Shown here: one piece after another, positions 1 through 6,146 of the stretch | Numbering within the stretch: position 1 is the first letter of the stretch | How the letters are laid out: each line of letters begins with the position of its first letter | From: JANNSW01 sp031431235 | GTDB lineage: Bacteria > Pseudomonadota > Alphaproteobacteria > Rhizobiales > Hyphomicrobiaceae | Assembly (NCBI GenBank): GCA_031431235.1 | Contig: JANPDA010000492.1 | Span: forward strand, 1 to 18,318 | Direction: 5' to 3' | Length of the DNA stretch: 18,318 nt | The notes under the pieces: generated by a model | What the model was told of the DNA's origin: nothing | Database searches by the model: none | Seen by the model: the letters and a program-made list of their open reading frames with translations, nothing else | Made by a program: the position numbers and the translations under genes

Positions 1-66
1 GGGCGGGGGTCGAACCCGCGACCACATGATTAAAAGTCACGTGCTCTACCGCTGAGCTACCGGCCC
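1..66 (-). tRNA. tRNA-Lys (anticodon UUU), 3' end cut by window edge
   Basis: Read on the minus strand from position 66, the sequence gives the acceptor strand GGGCCGG, a D-arm with TAGCTCAGCGGTAGAGC, an anticodon stem TGA/TCA with loop CTTTTAA (anticodon TTT, Lys), and a T-arm GCGGG-TTCGACC-CCCGC. Only two bases of the 3' acceptor strand remain before the window ends, so the gene is partial here. All visible stems pair, so it looks functional. Confidence 0.95.
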
Positions 67-76
67 TATGGGGGCT

Positions 77-105
77 CTGATACGGACTTTTCTCCAGCGG
101 CGCAA
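77..105 (-). promoter_or_regulatory. candidate promoter of tRNA-Lys
   Basis: On the minus strand TTGCGC (100-105) and TATCAG (77-82) lie 17 bases apart, about ten bases before the tRNA 5' end at 66. The spacing and distance suit a housekeeping promoter, but the hexamers match consensus only moderately (3/6 and 4/6). This is inferred from position as much as from sequence. Confidence 0.3.
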
Positions 106-313
106 CGCCCAAGCCATCGCGGGCAATGCTGGCGATCCGGAACAACCACTCAATTCCGGCCACAGGTCGCATGCGTTCGGCAAACCAGGACACAAGACCG
201 GGGCTTGCTCGCCGGACGGCCACACGCTGGGCCTGCGGGGGCGCGCGTCGAAGTGAGAGCACCAGCGCCGCAACGATGCACCTGCGCCACCCCACACCCG
301 ACGCGCCGGATCG

Positions 314-364
314 CGCCACCTGAACGAATTCCAACTGTGGCGCTCATGTGGCGTTCAGATGGCG
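314..364. repeat. 12-bp inverted repeat, 27-base spacer
   Basis: CGCCACCTGAAC (314-325) pairs with GTTCAGATGGCG (353-364) with one mismatch. The spacer holds a further TGGCG copy, so a GGCG/CGCC half-site recurs. It ends six bases before MITE copy 1. It could be an operator, a remnant of another small element, or a hairpin. No function is assigned. Confidence 0.45.
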
Positions 365-370
365 GCGGCT

Positions 371-498
371 AGTGTTCCGACTCATTCATTCGGTACCCCA
401 AATGAATGGCCAGCCCACTAGCCAACTCTTTGTTTGTGCTACGTCTTTCCATTCATTGATCCAGCTTCGCCGGAATCGAATGAATGGGACGGAACACT
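371..498. mobile_element. MITE-like element, copy 1 (128 bp)
   Basis: The element has 22-bp terminal inverted repeats: AGTGTTCCGACTCATTCATT at the left end against AGTGTTCCGTCCCATTCATT read inward from the right end, 20 of 22 positions matching. The outermost TA is present at both ends (370-371 and 498-499), consistent with a TA target duplication as made by IS630/Tc1-mariner-type transposases. Inside, CATTCATT (383-390) pairs with AATGAATG (401-408), and CCATTCATT (449-457) pairs with AATGAATGG (479-487), so each end can also fold as its own hairpin. It has no coding capacity and would need a transposase supplied in trans. A copy with about eight differences lies at 16861-16988 and a decayed one at 10446-10548. 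Confidence 0.8.
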
Positions 499-622
499 AA
501 ATTGGCAACATCGGCAGGGCAGCTGTGCGCAACCAACCTGAATCGGCTGCGTCGCGCATGCATCGGCGTTGATTTTTTCTGCGGTGAAGCCGAAGCTCCA
601 CAACAACAAGGGGACCACCCCT

Positions 623-629
623 GGGAGGG
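623..629 (+). promoter_or_regulatory. ribosome binding site of the large cysteine-repeat gene
   Basis: GGGAGGG lies just upstream of the ATG at 633 and favours that start over the internal ATG at 720. The latter has no comparable purine tract, although starting there would give a neater signal peptide. Confidence 0.6.
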
Positions 630-632
630 CAC

Positions 633-3600
633 ATGAGCATCCAAGCCAACCCCCGATCGCAATTGCCGGTGCCCGTCCGCCAGCAGCTGCTGGCCGGCCT
701 CGCCTGGGCAGACGCCGCCATGCGGCTCCTGCTCGCACTGATGTTGCTGCTGGGGCTGGGCGCGCAGATCACCCGCGCCGGGCAGAAGCCGAGCGGCTCC
801 CTGCTCGATCCGGGGCAAGTGGTGGTGACGGGCTTTGCCGGCACGGTGCTCGCCGACAGCGCAGGCGCCCAGGCTGGCGATGCTGGCAAGATCGACGAGA
901 CCTTCCTCGATCCCGACGGCGCCGTCATGCGCATCGTCGACGTGGGCGGCGTGCCGACGGGCGGCGGGCGGGAGGCGGGGGCGGCGGAAGCCTATTCGAT
1001 CATCGCCCGCGACATCGGCCAGGTGTTCGGCATAGCGATCGATGATCGCGTCAACGGCGCAACCGGCCGGCCCGCGCCCAACATCTATCTCGGCGCGAGC
1101 TCGGCCTATGGCCTCTACATCGTCGCGCCCGACCGGGACGGCGACGGCTGGCCCAAGCGCATCGAGACCGGCGACCCCGAGGCCCAGTTCATGGAGGGCC
1201 AGCTCGGCATCGGGAAGGGCGGTGATCCCGGCACGGTCTGGAAGGTCGACGGCATCACCGGCGACGTCACGGCTTTCGCCAAGCTCCTGGATCGCGGCGA
1301 GCCCAACTCCGGGCCTGGCCTGGGCAACCTCACCTATGACCCGGTGACAGCGAGCCTCTACGTCTCCGACCTCGATACCGGCCTCATCCATCGCCTCGAT
1401 GCCGAGGGCAAGGAGACGGGGACCTACGACCACGGTCTTGCCGGGCGCGAGGCCGAAGGGCTCCCCGCCTTCGAGGACGACGTCGACGACCGCGCCGACA
1501 TCACCTCGCCCGCCTTCGAGACCAACGATCCGACCACTTGGGGCTTTGCGGCGCCGCCGCGCCGGGTCTGGGGGCTCAGGGCCCAGGGCGGGCGACTATA
1601 CTATGGGGTCGCCGAAGGCCCGGAGATCTGGTCGGTCGTGCTCGGCGAGGACGGCTCTTTCAGCGAGCCGCGCCGCGAGATCGCGCTGCCGGCCGACATC
1701 GAGCCCTACGAGATCGCGGATGTCTCGTTCACCTCGCAAGGCTGGATGATCCTCGCCCAGCGCCCACCCGTCACCGGCGGCTACGACTATGTGACGACGG
1801 TCGCCTCGGGGCCCGCGCGCGTGCTGCGCTACCGCCCGGCGACGGAGGCAGAGCAAGCCGGCGGCGAGACCATCCGCTGGATCGTGGTTCCCGACGAGTA
1901 CGCGGTCGGCCTCAAGGGCGACAACCGCAATACGGCCGGCGGCGTGGCGCTCGGCTACGGCTACAAGAAGGATGGCGGCCTCGACTATTCGGCTTGCGAG
2001 GCGACGCTCTGGACCACCGGCGAAAGCCTGCTGCAGGACCAGACCCGCGCGATCAAGGTCGAGAAGGTGCCCGGCTTTGCCACCAGCGCCATCGATGGCC
2101 TGCAGGGCACCGACATCACGCTGGTGCGCCCCGACAACGTGCCGCCGGAGAATGCCCGCTTCGTCGACTATGACGGCAAATATGTCGACAACGGCTATCG
2201 CGGGCATCTGGGCGACGTGGAGATCCCCTACCATTGCGCTGGCGACGGCGCAACGCCCGCCTGGGAGCCCGAATACGCGGTTCCCTACTGGAAGGCCGGC
2301 TACACGACCGGATTGCAGTCCTATCCCGAGCTCGATCTCGCGGTCGAGAAGTACGCGGTCGGCGCCTGCAAGGCGGGCGGCATCTGCCGGTTCGAGATCC
2401 GCGTCGTCAACACGGGCGGCTCCGTCTACTACGGCCCGCTCGTGATCGGCGATACCCTGTCGGGCTCCGCGCTGACGCTGGTCGGCTCGGGGCCGACGCC
2501 GTGGGGCTGCTCCCAGGTCGGCAGCTATCTGAATTGCCACCGCTCGGCCGTCTACCTGAAACCCGGCCGCAGCCAGAGCCTATGGCTGTCGGTGCGGATC
2601 TCGTCGGGCTGGAAGTCGAGCACCTTGAAGAACTGCGCCGCCGTCAACTGGCTCGCCGACGAGACCGCGAAGGAGACCATCCGCGCGGTGCAGAACGAGC
2701 TGGCGCGGCGCGGCTACTATGCGGGCGCGGCCGACGGCATCGCCGGACCGGGCACGGCAGCCGCGATCGCGGCCTACGCCAGCGACGCGGGGCTCGAGCC
2801 GGCTGCGCAGGTCGACCGCGAGCTGATCGCCTCCTTGTTCGGGGCCGGCGCCTGGCATGACGGCGATGCCGACCCCGGCAATGACGAGGGCTGCGCCGTC
2901 CACGAGGTCGAAGGCGTGGTCACGGCCAGCAAAGCCTATCTGATCTCGGACGCCGCAGCCGATGCGCCGGCCTATGTGCCGCCGATCTACTACCCCAAAC
3001 CCAGGCGCTGCGAGCCCGGCTACACGCCGGTTGGCGCGGCGTGCGTCAAATGGTGCCCGCCCGGCACCTACCTCCAGGGCGGGCGCTGCCTCTACGACGA
3101 GCCCGACGAGATCGTCTGCCACGGCGCCAAGATCGCGGCGCCGGACGGCACCTGCGTTTGCCCGCGTGGCACCATCGAGGCGAGCTACGGTATTCGCACG
3201 CGCTGTATCGTGCCGGAGCGGATCCGGTGCTATGGCGGCGAGATCTATGGCGGGGAGTGCCAGTGCCCCTCGGGATACAGCCGCTCCTCGATCGGACGGC
3301 GGTCCTTTCTCTGCCTGCCAGTGCCCGATCTCACCTGCGTCAACGGCTATGAGCGGCGCGGGCGCTGCGAATGCCGGCGGCTGAACGAGTACCTGGTCCA
3401 GATCGCGCCGCGCGAATACCAGTGCGTGCCGCGCCAGACGGGCGGTCCCATCTGCTATGGCGGCATCAGCCGGAACGGACGCTGCTTCTGTCCCGACGAG
3501 AAGGATGCGGCACGCCTCGCCGCTGGCGTCTATCGCTGCGTCAGTGACGGTTCCGTGCGCTGCGTCGGTGGCTATGGGAGCCGCGGCCGTTGCGTGTGCG

Positions 3601-5030
3601 ACCGCGGCGAGTTGCCGGTCCGGACCGGCCGCAACGACTGGAAATGCAAGGACATCGACAATGGCGGCGGTCACGACGGCATCGCCTGCATTGGCGGCAG
3701 CGCCCGCTACGGCAAGTGCTGGTGCGGCAGCGGCCGGTCGGCCAAGCGCGCCGGCGACGGCATCTACCGCTGCGTGAAGGACGACATCGTCGTGGTGCCG
3801 CTCTGCAAGGACGGCAAGGCGCCGCGATTGATCTCCGGCGTGCTGCGCTGCCCGCCGGGCGGACAACAGACCATCTGCATCGGCGGCAAGCTCGACGACG
3901 GACGTTGCACTTGTGATGCCGGCGAGAAGCTGCAGCAGCTCGGATCCCGCCGCTACCGCTGCATCGATGGCGGCGGCGGGACTGGCGGCAACAACCCGAC
4001 GATCGTGTGTGCCGGTGGTGCGGTGCGGTCGGGCAAGTGTGTCTGCCAGGGCAAAGACAAGCCGACACGGGTCTCCGACCGGCTGTTCCGGTGCCCTCCG
4101 GGGGAACCGAGTGGGGGCGACAATGCCGGCAGCAGTGGTGGCAACCAGAAGATCACCTGCCTGGGCGGCGTGATCCGGCGGGGCACCTGCATCTGCAAGG
4201 ACGAGGAGCGACTCGACCAGGTCGACACCAACAGCTTCCGTTGCCTCCGCCGTGGCGGCGGCAACGGCGACGACGTCGGCCAGGGTGGCGGCACGCAGCC
4301 ATCGACGCCCATCGTCTGCACGGGCGGGCGTCTCGTCGGCAAGCGTTGCCTCTGCGGTGCCAAGGAAACGCTCGAGCGCATCGCCCAGAAGCAGTTCAGG
4401 TGCGTGGCAAAGAACGCAGGCAAGAGTGACGGCAACGGGCAGGGCAAGGAATCCGGCGATCAGTCCGGCGACGGCGGCGGCAAGGCCGTCACCTGTGTCG
4501 GCGGCACCGCACGAGGCAACGCCTGCATCTGCGGCGCCAACAGCAAGCGGGTCCGTGTATCGGCGCGCGTTTTCCGGTGTGTCGAGGTGAAGGCGCGCGG
4601 CAAGGAGCAGACTGAGCCGGACAGTGGCAACGCCGACAACAAGGGCAACAAGGCCAACAAGGGCAACAAGGCCAACAACGACGCCAATGCCGGCGCTGCC
4701 GATAAGAAAATCAAAAAAGACAAGAAAGACAAAAAGGATAAGAAGAAGGATCTGCCGGCTGCAGACGCTGCTGGAGGCTCGCAGGCAAGCGGGGGTGACA
4801 GCAATCCGGCTCAGATCGCGAAAAAACTGAAGAAGGAACGGGACAAGACACTATCCGACAACGCCGCCAACAAGATCAAGAAAAAGGAAAAGGACAAGGA
4901 TAAGGCAGGGGGGTGCCCGGCCGGACAGGCGAAAGTCGGCAATCTCTGCCTGACCGCCCAGCAGGCCAAAGCGTTGAAAAAGCAGTTGAAGGCCCCAGTC
5001 CGGCCGGACAAGTCCGATAGCGGGCAGTGA
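633..5030 (+). CDS. very large secreted/envelope protein with DUF11-like, peptidoglycan-binding and cysteine-repeat regions
   Basis: 1465 residues; no family name recognised for the whole. A hydrophobic segment near residues 30-44 (LLLALMLLLGLG), followed by small residues, suggests a signal peptide or membrane anchor. Residues about 60-500 look like a beta-propeller-type repeat region (NLTYDPVTASLYVSDLDTG). Residues about 566-672 resemble a DUF11 surface-protein domain (RVVNTGGSVYYGPLVIGDTL). Residues about 682-738 match a peptidoglycan-binding type 1 domain (VQNELARRGYYAGAADGIAG). From about 793 the chain is cysteine-rich, with eleven units of pattern C-x-GG-x5-G-x-C-x-C-x(14-16)-C between 829 and 1316. 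It ends in a lysine-rich low-complexity tail with one last Cys pair. I infer export and attachment to peptidoglycan or the outer surface, with disulfide-stabilised repeats. Its neighbours are convergent polysaccharide-export genes. The ATG at 720 is an alternative start. Domain labels are by eye. Confidence 0.85.
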   Translation: MSIQANPRSQLPVPVRQQLLAGLAWADAAMRLLLALMLLLGLGAQITRAGQKPSGSLLDPGQVVVTGFAGTVLADSAGAQAGDAGKIDETFLDPDGAVMRIVDVGGVPTGGGREAGAAEAYSIIARDIGQVFGIAIDDRVNGATGRPAPNIYLGASSAYGLYIVAPDRDGDGWPKRIETGDPEAQFMEGQLGIGKGGDPGTVWKVDGITGDVTAFAKLLDRGEPNSGPGLGNLTYDPVTASLYVSDLDTGLIHRLDAEGKETGTYDHGLAGREAEGLPAFEDDVDDRADITSPAFETNDPTTWGFAAPPRRVWGLRAQGGRLYYGVAEGPEIWSVVLGEDGSFSEPRREIALPADIEPYEIADVSFTSQGWMILAQRPPVTGGYDYVTTVASGPARVLRYRPATEAEQAGGETIRWIVVPDEYAVGLKGDNRNTAGGVALGYGYKKDGGLDYSACEATLWTTGESLLQDQTRAIKVEKVPGFATSAIDGLQGTDITLVRPDNVPPENARFVDYDGKYVDNGYRGHLGDVEIPYHCAGDGATPAWEPEYAVPYWKAGYTTGLQSYPELDLAVEKYAVGACKAGGICRFEIRVVNTGGSVYYGPLVIGDTLSGSALTLVGSGPTPWGCSQVGSYLNCHRSAVYLKPGRSQSLWLSVRISSGWKSSTLKNCAAVNWLADETAKETIRAVQNELARRGYYAGAADGIAGPGTAAAIAAYASDAGLEPAAQVDRELIASLFGAGAWHDGDADPGNDEGCAVHEVEGVVTASKAYLISDAAADAPAYVPPIYYPKPRRCEPGYTPVGAACVKWCPPGTYLQGGRCLYDEPDEIVCHGAKIAAPDGTCVCPRGTIEASYGIRTRCIVPERIRCYGGEIYGGECQCPSGYSRSSIGRRSFLCLPVPDLTCVNGYERRGRCECRRLNEYLVQIAPREYQCVPRQTGGPICYGGISRNGRCFCPDEKDAARLAAGVYRCVSDGSVRCVGGYGSRGRCVCDRGELPVRTGRNDWKCKDIDNGGGHDGIACIGGSARYGKCWCGSGRSAKRAGDGIYRCVKDDIVVVPLCKDGKAPRLISGVLRCPPGGQQTICIGGKLDDGRCTCDAGEKLQQLGSRRYRCIDGGGGTGGNNPTIVCAGGAVRSGKCVCQGKDKPTRVSDRLFRCPPGEPSGGDNAGSSGGNQKITCLGGVIRRGTCICKDEERLDQVDTNSFRCLRRGGGNGDDVGQGGGTQPSTPIVCTGGRLVGKRCLCGAKETLERIAQKQFRCVAKNAGKSDGNGQGKESGDQSGDGGGKAVTCVGGTARGNACICGANSKRVRVSARVFRCVEVKARGKEQTEPDSGNADNKGNKANKGNKANNDANAGAADKKIKKDKKDKKDKKKDLPAADAAGGSQASGGDSNPAQIAKKLKKERDKTLSDNAANKIKKKEKDKDKAGGCPAGQAKVGNLCLTAQQAKALKKQLKAPVRPDKSDSGQ
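3111..4580 (+). repeat. eleven four-cysteine protein repeats
   Basis: Inside the large gene, about 30-residue units recur with the order C-x-GG/NG, G-x-C-x-C, aromatic-R-C, for example ICYGGISRNGRCFC, RCVGGYGSRGRCVC, ACIGGSARYGKCWC and TCLGGVIRRGTCIC. Spacing inside a unit is nearly constant. Linkers between units lengthen toward the C-terminus and become rich in Gly, Asp, Ser and Gln. A shortened unit (LCKDGKAPRLISGVLRC) sits between units six and seven. The DNA copies have diverged, so this is an old protein repeat and not a recent DNA duplication. Confidence 0.85.
4621..4912 (+). repeat. low-complexity lysine-rich coding tract
   Basis: The tail of the large protein contains NKGNKANKGNKANN and KKIKKDKKDKKDKKKD, then a second lysine block KKLKKERDK and KIKKKEKDKDK. 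The DNA is locally A-rich, unlike the GC-rich surroundings. The strong positive charge suggests binding to an acidic polymer such as polysaccharide, teichoic-like material or nucleic acid. That is an inference. Confidence 0.7.
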
Positions 5031-5070
5031 CCGGCGATTGGGCGGCCTCGAGCCGTGGCAACTGGTAGAG

Positions 5071-5107
5071 GGGGAAGAGCGCGATCCGATGGACCACGCT
5101 CTTCCCC
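5071..5107. terminator. 11-bp hairpin between convergent genes
   Basis: GGGGAAGAGCG (5071-5081) and CGCTCTTCCCC (5097-5107) pair perfectly around a 15-base loop, 40 bases after the stop of the large gene and before the convergent export gene. No T-run follows on either strand, so it is not a classical intrinsic terminator. It may be a weak bidirectional terminator or an mRNA 3' stabiliser. Confidence 0.4.
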
Positions 5108-5206
5108 GGCGCCGCGGCCGGATGATCGGGGGAAGACGCGGAACTCATCACAGTCCCCCGGCACACTGGCGGGCGCTATCCGCTATCTATAGGCGCTCAT
5201 TGCTTT

Positions 5207-5229
5207 CGGAGGGGCTAACGGCGCCTCCG
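5207..5229. repeat. short hairpin 3' of the polysaccharide-export gene
   Basis: CGGAGG (5207-5212) and CCTCCG (5224-5229) pair around an 11-base loop, about 28 bases beyond the stop of the minus-strand export gene. There is no T-run. It is possibly a weak terminator. Confidence 0.25.
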
Positions 5230-5256
5230 GTGCGCGCCCTGATCAAGTCCCCGCGC

Positions 5257-5976
5257 TCAGAACCAGCGCTCGCGCACATAGATCGAGTCGCCCGGCCGCA
5301 CCCGGGTGTTGGGCGGCACGTCCAGCTCTTCCTGCTCGCCATTCAGGACGCGCGTGATCTGAATGCTGTCCTCACGCGCGCGCGGCGTGAACCCGCCCGC
5401 GATGGCAACCGCCGCCTGCACCGTCAAGCCCGCGGCATAGGGATACTGGCCCGCAAGCCGGACCTCGCCCAGGATGAAGAAAGGTCGGTAGGCCGCGACC
5501 TCGACCGTGACCTCGGGATCGCGCACATAGGAGACGCGCAGCTCGGATGCGATCACGTTGGCGAGATCGTAGGTGGTGTTGGCACGCGCCCGCACCGAGC
5601 CGATCAGTGGCATGTCGATGAAGCCCTGGCCGTCGATTGGATAGATGCGGGAAAGGTTCGGCTGCCCGTAGACGAACACACGGATCCGGTCGCCGGCATC
5701 GAGCAGATAGGTCTGCTCGGCTTCGGGCGCCGCTTCCACGATCCTTGTCGCGCTCATCCAGTCGAGCGAGCTGGAGGTCGCGATCGGCAACGGCGCGGCA
5801 TCGCCGATCGGGTCGCCGGCAATTGGGCCCTCCTCCGCCGGCACGACGAGGGCAACGTCAGCCGCCGGAGGAGATGGGAGCGTTTGGGACGCTGAGAGCA
5901 GTGCAGAGTTTGGCTTGCTGCAACCGGCGAGCACGCAGACTGCGATCGCGAGTGCACACACATGACGCAACGACAT
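5257..5976 (-). CDS. polysaccharide export lipoprotein (Wza/BexD family)
   Basis: 239 residues. The N-terminus MSLRHVCALAIAVCVLAGC is a lipoprotein signal with the lipobox LAGC, which would lipidate Cys19. Residues about 89-165 form the polysaccharide export domain (YLLDAGDRIRVFVYGQPNLS, then DGQGFIDMPLIGSVRA). Residues about 166-235 fit an SLBB-type domain (FILGEVRLAGQYPY, RVRPGDSIYVRERWF). Such proteins form the periplasmic/outer-membrane channel through which capsule or exopolysaccharide leaves the cell. It is shorter than E. coli Wza and has no C-terminal outer-membrane helix, as in many short rhizobial homologues. I chose the ATG at 5976 because the lipoprotein signal begins there and GAAGG precedes it; an upstream ATG at 6024 would add 16 unhelpful residues. 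It is divergent from the GumC-like gene, its likely partner. Confidence 0.9.
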   Translation of the reverse strand: MSLRHVCALAIAVCVLAGCSKPNSALLSASQTLPSPPAADVALVVPAEEGPIAGDPIGDAAPLPIATSSSLDWMSATRIVEAAPEAEQTYLLDAGDRIRVFVYGQPNLSRIYPIDGQGFIDMPLIGSVRARANTTYDLANVIASELRVSYVRDPEVTVEVAAYRPFFILGEVRLAGQYPYAAGLTVQAAVAIAGGFTPRAREDSIQITRVLNGEQEELDVPPNTRVRPGDSIYVRERWF

Positions 5977-6036
5977 GGCGCAACCTTCGAGGTGACGAAC
6001 TGAACGTTCCTCATCAGACACCATCGGGGTTAAGAG

Positions 6037-6086
6037 AGGCTTACCGCTCGTCCCGCCGCGAGGCGGCCGAGACAGCGATTAAGCCT
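6037..6086. repeat. nested inverted repeat in the divergent export/GumC intergenic region
   Basis: AGGCTTA (6037-6043) and TAAGCCT (6080-6086) are perfect inverted copies. Between them CCGCC-GCGA-GGCGG (6053-6066) forms a hairpin with a GNRA-type loop, flanked by CTCG and CGAG. It lies in the 170-base gap between the two divergent polysaccharide genes, so it could be an operator or part of a 5' leader of the GumC-like mRNA. Confidence 0.4.
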
Positions 6087-6146
6087 TTAGTTACCAAAGT
6101 CTTTCTAAATGCATCAGCCGCCCTTCCGAGCTTCGCCAGGCCCTTC

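Larger units (their letters stand above)
67..370. other. non-coding stretch between tRNA-Lys and MITE copy 1
   Basis: About 300 bases with no convincing gene. The short open frames on both strands lack ribosome binding sites and recognisable domains. The only structure seen is the tRNA promoter candidate at the left and the inverted repeat at 314-364 at the right. Confidence 0.5.

Noticed and set aside
430..500. Shared peptide segments (such as FDSGEAGSMNGKT) in minus-strand frames near 480 and 16960
   Set aside because: The identity comes from the MITE DNA repeat and not from a conserved small protein.
453..1433. Long minus-strand open frame over the start of the large gene
   Set aside because: It is antisense to a well-supported gene, shows no domain and ends inside the MITE. 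Long antisense frames are expected at this GC content.
1596..3866. Two long minus-strand frames inside the large cysteine-repeat gene
   Set aside because: They mirror plus-strand codons, have composition-driven Ala/Arg/Asp-rich sequence and have no recognisable motif or ribosome binding site.
3111..4580. CRISPR-like or DNA satellite array
   Set aside because: Periodicity is at protein level only. DNA units are diverged, vary in length and continue one open reading frame.
4700..4830. Programmed frameshift site in the A-runs
   Set aside because: No classical A-AAA-AAG heptamer lies in the reading phase, and no alternative downstream frame of interest follows.
5637..6146. 170-residue N-terminal extension of the GumC-like frame
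   Set aside because: It runs antisense through the export lipoprotein gene and is Arg-rich without homology features. The Wzz domain begins right after 6147.
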